Source of the DNA: Stutzerimonas stutzeri
Lineage (GTDB): Bacteria; Pseudomonadota; Gammaproteobacteria; Pseudomonadales; Pseudomonadaceae
Assembly: GCF_000935215.1 (NCBI RefSeq)
Contig: NZ_JXXD01000231.1
Span: 18,381-82,380 of the forward strand
Direction of reading: 5' to 3'
DNA: 64,000 bases
Numbering within the stretch: the first letter of the stretch is position 1; the number at the start of each line of letters is the position of its first letter. A program made the position numbers and the translations under genes. The notes under the pieces were generated by a model. It was not told the origin of the DNA. It made no database searches and saw only the letters and a program-made list of their open reading frames with translations. Below, in pieces: positions 19,714 to 29,388 of this stretch.

Positions 19714-20697
19714 TTACAACCAGGTCGAGAGCGTGATCGAGCCGAACTGGTCGTGCTCCTGTTGTCCGTCGAACTCGCGGGTGCGCCAGACGCTGGCGAA
19801 CGCCAGTTGCCAGCGGCTCCAGGTCAGCACGCCGCCGAGCGTGGCGTCGCCGACCCATTCGCGGCGATCCACCGAATGGCTGTCCTCGAAGGTGTTGCCG
19901 TCGAGGAGCATGTTCTGCGCCATGTAGCGTCCCTCGAGATTGGCGAAGCCGTACCAACCGAACCCGCTGCCCGCGTGGAAGAACTGGTTGCCGCTTTGCC
20001 CAGGAGTGACCGAAGGAATGCTGAAGCTACGCTGCAGGTTCTGCCCGAGCCGCGCCCCCAGGCCTGTCGATGCGTAGGTGTACAGATTGCCGAGCGAGAA
20101 GCCCAGGCTGGGGCCGTATTCCAGCTCCAGCCCGCCCATGCGCTTCTGCAGCCACCAGCGGTGCTGATAGGCCAGATTGACGAAGGGCTCGTTCTCCAAT
20201 TGATGTTCCCAGCCGTTGGGCTCGTCGCTGCCGGTGGCCTTGTGCACGGCGCGCTGCAATCGCTTGCCGCCCGCAGCCGGGCCGACGATGCCGACGTCAA
20301 GGTGCAATTCCTCGGCCGAACGCCAGCCCTCGTGCGGGGTGTCGGAGAACATCGACACCCCGGCGAACATCAGTCCCGCATACGGACGATCGTCCTCGAT
20401 CAGTCCATTGTTTTCGATTTCCTCAGGGGTATAGATCTGATGGCCAAAGCGATAGGCGACATTGTCCACCGCACTGCCCGACCAGCCCGGCAGGAGATCT
20501 GCGAGACTACGGCTCCAGTGATCCTGTTCGGGCTCGAAGCCCCAGATTACTTCCAGCCCGTTGCTGTAATGACCATCGCTTCCCGAGGAGATGATGTCGT
20601 TTTCCGCCTTGATCGACAGCGTATCGGCTTCCGCCGCGGCACAAGCGACCAGCAGCATGACCAGCAGGCCTGGCCGGAGTTGGGTGCGGTATTTCAT
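19714..20697 (-). CDS. LpxR-like lipid A 3'-O-deacylase family protein
   Basis: A 327-residue outer-membrane beta-barrel of the LpxR/DUF2219 family, with a signal peptide ending near AAAEA. The hallmark N-terminal segment is IKAENDIISSGSDGHYSNG, followed by DRPYAG; Asn, Asp and His residues of this kind form the LpxR active site. LpxR removes the 3'-acyloxyacyl group of lipid A. The start ATG 20697 overlaps the stop of the upstream outer-membrane efflux gene as TGATG, so it is translationally coupled to a drug pump. This is an unusual pairing. Confidence 0.8.
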   Translation of the reverse strand: MKYRTQLRPGLLVMLLVACAAAEADTLSIKAENDIISSGSDGHYSNGLEVIWGFEPEQDHWSRSLADLLPGWSGSAVDNVAYRFGHQIYTPEEIENNGLIEDDRPYAGLMFAGVSMFSDTPHEGWRSAEELHLDVGIVGPAAGGKRLQRAVHKATGSDEPNGWEHQLENEPFVNLAYQHRWWLQKRMGGLELEYGPSLGFSLGNLYTYASTGLGARLGQNLQRSFSIPSVTPGQSGNQFFHAGSGFGWYGFANLEGRYMAQNMLLDGNTFEDSHSVDRREWVGDATLGGVLTWSRWQLAFASVWRTREFDGQQEHDQFGSITLSTWL

Positions 20698-22139
20698 CAA
20701 TGATCCCTCTTAATATGTTTCAAAGGAACGGGGTGCTCCTCGCTCGCGTGGATCGCATCCGCCTGCCAGCCCCCCCCCAGCGCCTGGTAGAGGTTGATCA
20801 GGTTGCCGATGCGGTTTTCTTCGATCTGGATCACCGCCAGTTCGGTGTTGAACAGGTTGCGCTGGGCGTCGAGTTCTTCGAGGTAGGAGGAGTAGCCACC
20901 GCGGTAGCGGTCGCGGGCGATTTCCAGCGACCGCGCCAGAATCTCGCGCCGCGCCTCGACGCGCTCTGCCTGCGCGGCGAACTGCTGGATGCCGGAAAGG
21001 GCGCTCTCTACTTCGCTGAAGGCATTCAGCGCAGAGGCTCGATAACGGTAAGCGGCCTGATCGCGCTGAGCGGTAGCGATCGCAACCCCCGCTTCCAGCC
21101 GTCGGCCATTGAACAAAGGCGCCAGTACGCTGCCGCCCAGTCCCCAGACCCGCTCTGGATCGTAGTCCAGCGCGTTGACAAACAACTGGCCGATGTTCGC
21201 GGAAAGCTGAACCTGCGGCAGAAAACGATCACGCTCGGCGTCGAGGCTGAGATCGCTCGCGGCCAGCAGCAGTTCGGCCTGACGGATGTCGGGCCGGCGC
21301 CGCAACAGCTCCGACGGCAGAGCCGCGGGCACTGCTGGGAGGGCGATGGTGTCGAAGTGGCTGCCGCGCGTGACCGCACCGGGCAGCGTGCCGGTCAGCA
21401 GACGGATGGCATTCTCCTGCTGGCGGATCGCCTGTTCCAGTTCGGGAATCAGTTGTGCGGCGGCCTCGTATTCGGACTGCGCCTGGGTCAGCTCCAGTTG
21501 CGAGGTGTAGCCGAGGCTCGCCCGGTCGCCGGCGATGCGCAGGGCCTCCTGGCGGGATTCGGCGGTCTGGCGGGTCACCTGCAACTGGTAGTCCAGCGAT
21601 AGCAGTGAGATGTAGGCCCTGGCCAGGGTGCTGACCACCGCGAGGCGCACCGCATCGTGATCCGCTTCGCTGGCCTGGTAACCCAGCTCGGCCGCTTCCC
21701 GCAGCTTGCCCAGACGGCCCCAGACATCCACCTCGTAGGATACCTGCAACTCCGGCTGAAAGGCCGTGGTGTGCTGGATTCCCGTCGTGCCGAGATCACG
21801 GACGCGCTGCCCGCCGATCACGGCATCGACCCTGGGCAGCAGGGACGAGCGCGCCAGCCGAACCTGCTCGCGCGCCTCGTCGATCCGGGACATCGCCGTG
21901 AGGATGTCGGTGTTCGAGGCCAGTGCGGTTTCGATCAGGCGGTTCAGTTGCGGATCGGCGAAACCCTGCCACCAGCGCAGTTGGATGGCCGACCTGGCTG
22001 CCGTGCCGTCGCGCCAGGCATCCGGCACCTCGACCTGCGCCGCCAGCGGTATCGCCTGCCGAGCCGGCGCGCAAGCGGTCAGGGCCATGGCCAGCAGCAG
22101 GGGGGACAACGCCCGGCTGACCCTGTCGGGCCGCGTCAT
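20697..22139 (-). CDS. Outer-membrane efflux lipoprotein (OprM/NodT family)
   Basis: A 480-residue TolC-like duct. The signal peptide ends in a lipobox (ALTACAPA), and the two OEP repeats are visible (the second contains LLRRRPDIRQAELLLAASDLSLDAERDRFLPQ). It overlaps the adaptor gene upstream by 4 bp (ATGA) and the LpxR-like gene downstream by one base. It is the third component of an EmrAB-type tripartite pump. Confidence 0.88.
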   Translation of the reverse strand: MTRPDRVSRALSPLLLAMALTACAPARQAIPLAAQVEVPDAWRDGTAARSAIQLRWWQGFADPQLNRLIETALASNTDILTAMSRIDEAREQVRLARSSLLPRVDAVIGGQRVRDLGTTGIQHTTAFQPELQVSYEVDVWGRLGKLREAAELGYQASEADHDAVRLAVVSTLARAYISLLSLDYQLQVTRQTAESRQEALRIAGDRASLGYTSQLELTQAQSEYEAAAQLIPELEQAIRQQENAIRLLTGTLPGAVTRGSHFDTIALPAVPAALPSELLRRRPDIRQAELLLAASDLSLDAERDRFLPQVQLSANIGQLFVNALDYDPERVWGLGGSVLAPLFNGRRLEAGVAIATAQRDQAAYRYRASALNAFSEVESALSGIQQFAAQAERVEARREILARSLEIARDRYRGGYSSYLEELDAQRNLFNTELAVIQIEENRIGNLINLYQALGGGWQADAIHASEEHPVPLKHIKRDH

Positions 22140-23296
22140 TGCACGCCCTCCTCGTCATCGGCGCTGGTATCGACATGGACGACCACCGAGAGGCCCGGAC
22201 GCAGGCGCTCGGCCAGCGGCTGCTCGGCATTGATGGCGATGCGCACCGGCAGCCGCTGAACCACCTTGGTGAAGTTGCCGGTGGCGTTGTCGGGCGCCAG
22301 CACGCTGAACTCTGAACCGGTGGCAGGCGCCAGCCGCTCGACCCGTCCGGTGAGCGTGGCGCCGTCCAGCGCATCGATATCGAAGGTGACCGGCTGGCCG
22401 ACGCGCATGTGGTGGATCTGGGTTTCCTTGTAGTTGGCGATGATCCAGAGTTGCCGCGGCACCAGATAGAGCAGTTGCGAACCCGCCGAGACGTACTGTC
22501 CGAGGCGCACCGTGACCTGGCTGACCTGGCCGCCTCTCGGTGCCTTGATCAGGGTGTTGGCGAGATCGATTTCGGCCAGGCGCAGGGACGCTTCGGCCAA
22601 CGCGACCTGGGCCTGGAGCCCGCCCTTGGAGACGCCGGTGGCCTTGAGGCTTTCCTCGGCGATCTGGATCGCGGCTTCCGAGCGCTTCACATTGGCGGCG
22701 GCCGAGCGCGCGGTGGCGCGAATCTGGTCGCGCTCGCGAACCGAAACTGAGCCCCGCTCGGACAGCTCGTTGACGCGCAGTTCATCGGCCCGCGCACGGT
22801 CAAACTCAGCTTTCGCCGCGCCGATTTCGGCGCGTCGGGAAGCCAGCGTCGCCTGATCGGAGGCCAGCGCCTGCACCACGTTATCCAGTTCGAATTGGCG
22901 CGCGGCCAGCTCCGCCCTTGCCTGCGCCACCTTCTGACGATAGATGCGGTCGTCGATCCGGATCAGCGCCTGTCCCTGCTCCACCGCTTGGAAATCCTCG
23001 ACCAGGACTTCAGAGACATAGCCGTTGACCTGCGGTGCCAGCACGGTGATCTGGCCCCGGACATAGGCGTTTTCCGTGGTGACGATGCCGCTGGTAAACG
23101 GCGGCAGCCGCCAGGCGTAGAGTATTGCGAGAATCCCGACCAGGGCGACGCCCAGCATCAGAACCACGGTGCGGGCCCTGGGCCTGATCGTCTTCGGCGG
23201 CTCGCTCTCGACCGGCCCGGCATCGGCCGGCGCGGCGGATTCCTCGACGACCGGGGCAGCGGGCAGATCTTCGCGGGGCTTCTTTTTGTCGGTCAT
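22136..23296 (-). CDS. HlyD/EmrA-family membrane-fusion protein
   Basis: A 386-residue adaptor. A charged, proline-rich cytoplasmic tail (residues 1-45) is followed by one membrane helix (about 47-66). Then come the lipoyl segment (ENAYVRGQITVLAPQVNGYVSEVLVED), a coiled-coil hairpin, the second lipoyl half (IKAPRGGQVSQVTVRLGQYV) and a barrel domain. It is typical of EmrA, which works with a DHA2 MFS pump; that gene ends 3 bp upstream. Confidence 0.88.
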   Translation of the reverse strand: MTDKKKPREDLPAAPVVEESAAPADAGPVESEPPKTIRPRARTVVLMLGVALVGILAILYAWRLPPFTSGIVTTENAYVRGQITVLAPQVNGYVSEVLVEDFQAVEQGQALIRIDDRIYRQKVAQARAELAARQFELDNVVQALASDQATLASRRAEIGAAKAEFDRARADELRVNELSERGSVSVRERDQIRATARSAAANVKRSEAAIQIAEESLKATGVSKGGLQAQVALAEASLRLAEIDLANTLIKAPRGGQVSQVTVRLGQYVSAGSQLLYLVPRQLWIIANYKETQIHHMRVGQPVTFDIDALDGATLTGRVERLAPATGSEFSVLAPDNATGNFTKVVQRLPVRIAINAEQPLAERLRPGLSVVVHVDTSADDEEGVQ

Positions 23297-23299
23297 GGC

Positions 23300-24970
23300 T
23301 CAGGTATCTTGGATATCGGTAGGGGGAGTCACGCTGGCCAGGCTCTCGCGCTTCTTTTGCCGGGCCGCGCGCAGAATGTGGAAGAGCGACCAGCTCAGTA
23401 CGCTGATGGCCACCAGCCCGATCAGGCGAAACACATCATTGAAGGCCAGCACGTTGGCTTCGCGGCGCACCACCTGGCTCAACTGCGCGGAACCCTGCGC
23501 CTGCCTCAGCAGTGGATCGCTAATCAGCGGCGCATAGAGTTGCCCCTGCAGTTGCAGGCGCTGCGCCACGATCGGGTCGGCCGGGTTGATCTGTTCGGTC
23601 AGATAACTGGAATGGGCCTTCTCACGCACCACCTGGAAGGTGCCGAATACCGCCGGGCCGGCGAGACCGCCGAGGCTCTGGGTGATCGAGAACAGCACGG
23701 CGAAGCTCACCAGATAATTCGGCCCGTTCTTCAGCGCCTTCATGACCCCCGTCAACATCAGCGGCCCCATGAACAGGCCGCCGGCGAAGGACAGCATGCC
23801 CTGGCTGAGAAACATATCGTGGGGGCGGGTCAGGTTGGTCGCATCGGTATCCAGAAAGCTGCCCGTCGCGATCAGTACGATGGACAGGACGATCTGCGCG
23901 ACGATGGTTCTGGGGCCGAAGGTCAGCGCACTGACGACGATGCCGAGCACCAGTCCGATCAGCATCACGGTATAGAGCCCCCGCAACTGATCAGCCCCCA
24001 TGCCGAGCGTCTGCAGCAACCCGACCGCGCCGTAGTTCTGCTCTGTCAGGACGAAGCGCAGGGCGATCGCGCCGATGGCGAAACGCAGGGTGTCGGCCAT
24101 ACCCAGCCAGCGCGTCTGCACCAGAGGATTTTTCCGATGATGCTCGATCGTCAGGGCGGCGATCATCAGCACCAGCCCGGCGATCAGCGCATAGGCGATC
24201 CGGGGCTGCTCGAACCACCACTGCACCCGCCCCTGGGCCAGCACGGCGGCGAACAGCGCCAGCGCCGGAGCGATGAGGAGGAACGTGAGAAAATCCAGCG
24301 GTTCGAATGCCTTGATGTGTTCGCCCGGCGGCAGCTTGAGCACCACCACCGCCGCCAACGAGCACAGGGCGAGGCCCGCCTCGAATACGTACAGGCGATG
24401 CCACTCCCCCAGATCCAGCAAGGCCGGGGACAGCAGCCAGGCCAGCGGCGTCGCCAGTTGGGATATGCCGATGCCGATGATCAGCCCCTTGGGCATGTCG
24501 GCCTTGCGAAACGCCTGCAGCATGTAGAGCACGGCCAAGGTGCTGACCGTGGCACCGGCGAAACCGCTGACCGCCCGAACGAATACGGCCATGCCGAAGC
24601 CTTCGACGAAGATATGAGTAACGGTCACGAGCGCGTAGATCGTCAGGCCGATCTCCGCGAAACGGCGCAATCCGTATTGCTGCCGAAACTTGATCAGCAG
24701 GAGATTAGTGGAAACGTTGACCATCAGGTAGGCGGCGGGCAGCCAGGCGCCCTGCTCGGGCGTCAGCCCCAGCTCCCCCTGGATGGCGGCGAGATTGGCG
24801 CTAAACAACGCATTGCCCAGGCCGCCGGTGATGCCAACCAGCATCGCGACGAGCGCATAGGCGAGCCTGACCGGATTGCTGTGCAATGGCGTCGACGGCG
24901 AACCCGGCATAGATGGTCGCTCGTGAGGCTCCCAATTCGGATTGGGCTTCAAATACTGGGGCTGGGCCAT
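23300..24970 (-). CDS. MFS drug efflux transporter, DHA2/EmrB-like
   Basis: A 556-residue major facilitator with about 14 hydrophobic segments, the DHA2 layout that pairs with EmrA adaptors. The first helix follows a 35-residue proline-rich cytoplasmic N-terminus. It is the promoter-proximal gene of the minus-strand pump operon and is divergent from a TetR gene, with a 20-bp operator-like palindrome between them. Confidence 0.87.
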   Translation of the reverse strand: MAQPQYLKPNPNWEPHERPSMPGSPSTPLHSNPVRLAYALVAMLVGITGGLGNALFSANLAAIQGELGLTPEQGAWLPAAYLMVNVSTNLLLIKFRQQYGLRRFAEIGLTIYALVTVTHIFVEGFGMAVFVRAVSGFAGATVSTLAVLYMLQAFRKADMPKGLIIGIGISQLATPLAWLLSPALLDLGEWHRLYVFEAGLALCSLAAVVVLKLPPGEHIKAFEPLDFLTFLLIAPALALFAAVLAQGRVQWWFEQPRIAYALIAGLVLMIAALTIEHHRKNPLVQTRWLGMADTLRFAIGAIALRFVLTEQNYGAVGLLQTLGMGADQLRGLYTVMLIGLVLGIVVSALTFGPRTIVAQIVLSIVLIATGSFLDTDATNLTRPHDMFLSQGMLSFAGGLFMGPLMLTGVMKALKNGPNYLVSFAVLFSITQSLGGLAGPAVFGTFQVVREKAHSSYLTEQINPADPIVAQRLQLQGQLYAPLISDPLLRQAQGSAQLSQVVRREANVLAFNDVFRLIGLVAISVLSWSLFHILRAARQKKRESLASVTPPTDIQDT

Positions 24971-25007
24971 GCGAGTCGATCTGGGATGAAGCTGCGCATG
25001 TTACTTA

Positions 25008-25027
25008 ACTAGAATTATCTGTCTAGT
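25008..25027. promoter_or_regulatory. Operator palindrome ACTAGA-N8-TCTAGT
   Basis: A perfect 6-bp inverted repeat with an 8-bp AT-rich centre lies in the 97-bp gap between the divergent efflux and tetR genes, 38 bp from the efflux start and 40 bp from the tetR start. Its size, symmetry and position fit a TetR dimer site controlling both genes. I did not find a convincing pair of promoter hexamers around it. Confidence 0.55.
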
Positions 25028-25067
25028 ATTACTGCACTCTTCGCTGCGTTCCGCTAGCATTCAGGCC

Positions 25068-25721
25068 ATGACCCCAGAACTAGCGCCCACCACGCGTCCA
25101 TCTGTGAAAGCAGGCCGGACGCCCCGCAAGCCACAGCAGGACCGTGGACACGAGCGTGTCGCCGCCATTCTGGATGCCTGCGCGAAGGTGTTGCAGCGCG
25201 ATGGCGAAGCGGGCCTGACGATGCATCGTCTCGCCAAGGAGTCGGGCACCTCCATTGGCTCGCTCTATCACTTCTTCCCCGACAAGCACAGCGTCCTCGC
25301 CGCCCTCAATCAGCGTCACACCGACGCGCTGTGTACCATCACCAAGCGACTGGAGCAGATCGACGATCACGTCTGGAAGCGCCTTTCTACAGCGCAGATG
25401 GTGGAACGGCTCATCGTTCCCTTTCTTGAATACATTGCTCGTCACCGGGATATCCAGTTGCTGCTCAGCCCGACCCTAGGCGATCGGCAGCTTCATTCGC
25501 CAGCGCTTCGCGCCGCAGTGCGTTCCATCTACGAAAAGGTTCTCCACATGAGGTTGCCCGACGCAAGTGCCGAAGATTTGCGCGCCTATAGTGCGGTTCT
25601 GTTATCCATACCATCCGGGATGTTCCATTCGGCTCCTGAGACGAACGAAAGCCTGGAGCGGATCTGGCTACAGGAGATTCCGCGCGCCCTGATTGGCTAT
25701 CTCAATGCGCTTGGGGACTGA
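25068..25721 (+). CDS. TetR-family transcriptional regulator
   Basis: This 217-residue repressor has a basic, proline-rich N-terminal extension (about 25 residues) before the HTH: RVAAILDACAKVLQRDG, then MHRLAKESGTSIGSLYHFFPDK. It is divergent from the DHA2 efflux operon and presumably its ligand-responsive repressor. Its last 25 bp overlap the 3' end of the convergent MmyB-like gene. Confidence 0.87.
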   Translation: MTPELAPTTRPSVKAGRTPRKPQQDRGHERVAAILDACAKVLQRDGEAGLTMHRLAKESGTSIGSLYHFFPDKHSVLAALNQRHTDALCTITKRLEQIDDHVWKRLSTAQMVERLIVPFLEYIARHRDIQLLLSPTLGDRQLHSPALRAAVRSIYEKVLHMRLPDASAEDLRAYSAVLLSIPSGMFHSAPETNESLERIWLQEIPRALIGYLNALGD

Positions 25722-26689
25722 AGCGAGAGCACCATCTCACCAGCAGAGGAAGACGCCGCAGATAGCGCGGACAGGTCTCCTGGCACCTCGGGCGCTCGCG
25801 GGCCACGGTCATTGGTGAGCGGCTCATTCCCCATGCTGGTGACGCCGACCTCGTCGGTCAGCCATTGTTCAAATAGCCGGCTTGCGGCTTGCCCTTCCCT
25901 CGCCGCGTAATAAACCAGACGTAGATCGCGGTCGACATCGATCGTAAGAGACGTATGGTCGAACACTACCAGCCCAATGTCCGGGATTCGCAAGTGCCGT
26001 ACACCCTGGCAAGGACCGTGGATGTCGTGCTGACGCCACCAGGTCCTGAAATCGGTGTCGATCTTCTCCAAATCCTTAACCAATGCTCCCATGTCGGGGT
26101 CTTGGGCTGCCCTGACGAAATCACGGCGAAAACTCGACAGGATTTGCAAGGCCTGATCCTCCCAAGGGTCGAGCAATGCGCGCATCGAAGGTGCGGTGAA
26201 CAACAGCCAAAGGAAGTTGCGCCGCTCTGTCGGAACGCTCGAGAAAGCGAAGACCTTATCTGCGGCCGCGTTCCAAGCCAGCACATCCCAGCGAAGATTG
26301 AGGACGTACGCCGGACGCATTGGGAGGTCGGCCATCAACCTATGTACGAGCGGCGGCACGACACACCAAGTCTTGCCCGGCTCCGGTGGAAGACGTTGGT
26401 GAGCGAGGAGGAACAAGTGGCGCCGCTCAGTCGCATCCAGCTTTAAGGTTTTGGACAGCCTTTCAAGGAATGATGCCGAAACGCCAATTTCGCGGCCCTG
26501 CTCCAACCAGGTGTACCAGGACAAACCGACCCCAGCCAGCGCCGCTACCTCCTCACGTCGCAGGCCCGGTGTGCGGCGACGCTCACCCGCCGGCAGGCCA
26601 ACTTCCTGGGGAGAAATACGTTCACGGCGGCTTCGCAGAAAGTTGGCCAGCTCCGCCCGGTTTCGCTCAAGGCTGCGAGGCGCGCTCAT
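25697..26689 (-). CDS. XRE-family regulator with MmyB-like ligand domain
   Basis: A 330-residue regulator. The N-terminal HTH has the family's diagnostic RRTPGLRREEVAALAGVGLSWYTWLEQGR (about residues 32-62). The C-terminal PAS-like MmyB ligand-binding domain includes NLRWDVLAWNAAADKVF. Such proteins often regulate divergent short-chain dehydrogenases or resistance genes. Here the divergent neighbour is the decayed chimeric gene at 26830, so its original target may be lost. Confidence 0.85.
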   Translation of the reverse strand: MSAPRSLERNRAELANFLRSRRERISPQEVGLPAGERRRTPGLRREEVAALAGVGLSWYTWLEQGREIGVSASFLERLSKTLKLDATERRHLFLLAHQRLPPEPGKTWCVVPPLVHRLMADLPMRPAYVLNLRWDVLAWNAAADKVFAFSSVPTERRNFLWLLFTAPSMRALLDPWEDQALQILSSFRRDFVRAAQDPDMGALVKDLEKIDTDFRTWWRQHDIHGPCQGVRHLRIPDIGLVVFDHTSLTIDVDRDLRLVYYAAREGQAASRLFEQWLTDEVGVTSMGNEPLTNDRGPRAPEVPGDLSALSAASSSAGEMVLSLQSPSALR

Positions 26690-26829
26690 CCGGTTACTCT
26701 CCAGTAATAGTATAAGAGGTCAAATTGTAACCCCATCGAAGCCGGATTAAGAATAACTCCTCCCCGCCAATGCCCCTTTCCAGAAAGCTGGCCGGCATCG
26801 AGCGGCTTGATCGTTCAGGAGATATTCGG

Positions 26830-28104
26830 ATGTACCAATCATTGCTTCGTGAGCAACTGGAGTTATTGAAGTCCTCCAACCAGTACCGCACCTTTACCGC
26901 TCTCAGTTACATCTGCGGCCAGTATCCGTTCGCCAAGCTGAACGGCGAGCAGCCGGATCCGGTCGTTGTGTGGTGCAGCAACGACTACCTAGGAGTGTCG
27001 CAGCACCCGACCGTACGCGAGCAGATGCACCTAGCATTGGAAACGTACGGCGCAGGCTCAGGCGGTTCGCGTAACATCGGTGGCTCCTACGAGCTTTATG
27101 AGCGACTCGAGGCGAGCCTTGCCGACTGGCACGATAAAGAAGCGGCACTGGTTTTCCCGACCGGCTTTGGCTCGAACGACGCCACCGTCCAATGCCTGCT
27201 GAGGCAAATCCCCGATTGTGTAGTGATCAGCGATGCGCTGAATCACGCATCGATTGTCAACGGCATCCGAGCAACACCGAATGAACGGCAGGTGTTTCGC
27301 CATAATGACGTGGAACACCTGGCCCAGATACTGTCTCGCTATCCAATTGGTCAACCGAAGGTGGTTGTGTTCGAGTCGATCTACTCGATGGACGGCGACA
27401 TCGCACCGATTGCCGACATCGTGGAAGTTGCCAAGCGCTTCCCCGCGGCGATCCAGGCCCAGACCTTTCCCTGGCTGGTGTCTGTGACTGGCAAATACTT
27501 CGACGGCAAGACCCTCTTCGACCCGGCGCTGCTACATCAGCTAGACCTGCCCGGGTTCGTAGAGGACAGCTACAGTCAGGCGCTCAGCGAAGCCCCAGTA
27601 CTGCCGTCGGAGGAGCAGACGGATCGGCGCATGCGCCAGATGAGCTACGTCAACCTGACCCGCTTCGTCCAGACATTGCTTGATCGCAAGGACCGGATGA
27701 GCATGGCCGTCGGTCTTGAGGTCAGGGTGCCCTTCTGTGACCACAGGCTTGTCGAGTACGCATTCAACATTCCTTGGGAAATGAAGACCTTCGACGGGCG
27801 CGAAAAGAGCATCTTGCGTGCGGCGACTCGTGACCTGTTACCCAAATCGATCAGCGATCGGGTCAAGAGCCCCTACCCCTCGACGCAGGATCCTGCTTAC
27901 GAGCAGGCGCTTCGCACCTCACTCACCCAGATCATGGCCGACAAGGACGCACCTGTGCGAGCCCTTCTCGATGCATCGCAGGTCAAGCCCACCCTGAAGA
28001 GACCCGTTGGCGACACCTCGCCCATGTACGACCGAATGGGCATGGAGCTGGCGGTTGGCCTGAACACCTGGCTGACCGAACAGGATGTCAGCCTCGATCT
28101 TTAA
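26830..28104 (+). pseudogene. Chimera: 5-aminolevulinate synthase N-terminus fused to asparagine synthetase C-terminus
   Basis: The first 205 or so residues (start ATG 26830 behind CAGGAG) are the N-terminal half of a 5-aminolevulinate synthase: WCSNDYLGVSQHP, GAGSGGSRNIGGS and FESIYSMDGDIAPI are plain. The sequence stops before the HAVG and PLP-lysine segments. At about 27440-27460 it switches, in frame, to the C-terminal part of a glutamine-dependent asparagine synthetase (QTFPWLVSVTGKYF, LLDRKDRMSMAVGLEVRVPF, SDRVKSPYPS). The amidotransferase domain and the SGGLDSS ATP loop are missing. Neither enzyme can be active. A single deletion joining two adjacent genes explains it, implying an ancestral ALAS-asnB biosynthetic cluster. 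The MFS and LysR genes next door may be its other members. Confidence 0.8.
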
Positions 28105-28161
28105 CTCAGCGCGACGCGGTCCAGCGACCGCGTCCAGCCTCCTTCCTGGAGCGGCGATACT

Positions 28162-29370
28162 ATGAATACCCCGTATCCCAACAAGCAACTTCCCATCTAC
28201 CTGATCGCACTCGGTGCATTTGCGCTGGGCATGGCCTCCTATGTCACAGCAGGCCTGATTCCCCTAATTGAGGCCTCCTTTTCCGTTTCGGTCGCTGTGG
28301 CTGCGCAGCTGGTGACCGCCTTTACCCTCGCCTATGGCCTTGGCTCGCCGATATTCGTTGCGCTGACCCCACCCGATCATCAACGCACCGGTTTGCTGTT
28401 CGCCCTTGGATTGTTCGTTCTGGCAAACGCGGCCAGCGCCCTCGCAGCAGGCTTTGCCGAACTGGTGATCTGGCGGGCCGTGGCCGGAATAGGCGCCGGC
28501 GTCTACCTCGCCATGGGCATCGGCGCCTCAGCAGCGCTCTCATCGCCCGAGCGGCGCGGAAAGTCGATCGCCATCATCATGGGAGGCATGGCGAGCGGCG
28601 TTGTGCTGGGAGTTCCAGTGGGTTTGATAACTGCAGACAGCTTCGGCTGGCAAGCTGCACTTTGGCTCGTCACCTTGCTGGGGTTGTTAGCTTTTGCGGG
28701 CCTGGCATTGATGTTGCCGAGGCTGCAAGCGGCGCCCACCAGCTCCCTGGGACAAAAGCTCAGGATCCTTGCCGATGGGCACGTGATGACCATACTTCTT
28801 ATTTCCCTACTAGCTGCCGTTGCCAGTCTGGGCATGTATACCTTTATCGCTCCACTGCTCGCCGACCCGGAACTCGGTGCAGTCCGCTCGGTAACGCCTT
28901 ATCTCTGGATCTGGGGCATCGGCGGCGTACTCGGCAGCTTTCTGGTGGGCCCGGTTGTCGATCGAGTCAGGGGGCCCGTGCTGGTCTTCGCCATTATGGT
29001 CATCCTCTCGGCCTCCTTGTTTCTCTTACCGGTTGCGGCCACGCTCGGCACGTGGCTGGTCATGCTGCCGATCATGGCATGGGGCGCCGTAGGCTGGGCC
29101 CTGCAGGTACCGCAGAACAACGAACTGATACAGGCCAGGCAGGCACACGGCGATGGCAACCTTGCCATCGCTCTCAACGAATCGGCGCTATACCTGGGCA
29201 GCGCCATAGGTGCGGCCGCCGGAGGCTTCGTCCTGCTGCTACAGATGCCCACCTGGACGCTGGCCGCCTGTGCCGGCTTGATCGCCTCACTCGGCGCACT
29301 GCTTCAGGTTCTCAACCTTCGTCGTCAGCGAGCCTGGCCGCGCACAGTCCAACCTGAAACCAACCATTGA
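28162..29370 (+). CDS. MFS transporter, DHA1 type
   Basis: A 402-residue major facilitator with 12 hydrophobic segments and the usual central basic loop. The start resembles sugar or drug efflux DHA1 members (ALGAFALGMASYVTAGLIP). It begins 57 bp after the chimeric gene on the same strand, and the LysR gene follows 18 bp later. It may have exported the product of the decayed ALAS/asparagine synthetase pathway, an inference from context only. Confidence 0.82.
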   Translation: MNTPYPNKQLPIYLIALGAFALGMASYVTAGLIPLIEASFSVSVAVAAQLVTAFTLAYGLGSPIFVALTPPDHQRTGLLFALGLFVLANAASALAAGFAELVIWRAVAGIGAGVYLAMGIGASAALSSPERRGKSIAIIMGGMASGVVLGVPVGLITADSFGWQAALWLVTLLGLLAFAGLALMLPRLQAAPTSSLGQKLRILADGHVMTILLISLLAAVASLGMYTFIAPLLADPELGAVRSVTPYLWIWGIGGVLGSFLVGPVVDRVRGPVLVFAIMVILSASLFLLPVAATLGTWLVMLPIMAWGAVGWALQVPQNNELIQARQAHGDGNLAIALNESALYLGSAIGAAAGGFVLLLQMPTWTLAACAGLIASLGALLQVLNLRRQRAWPRTVQPETNH

Positions 29371-29388
29371 CCTAGCCGGAGGTGCAAG

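Noticed and set aside
22895..25012. 705-codon open frame on the plus strand
   Set aside because: It is antisense to the EmrB and EmrA genes, which have clear family motifs. Its composition (His/Gln/Arg-rich) is typical of a mirror frame in GC-rich DNA.
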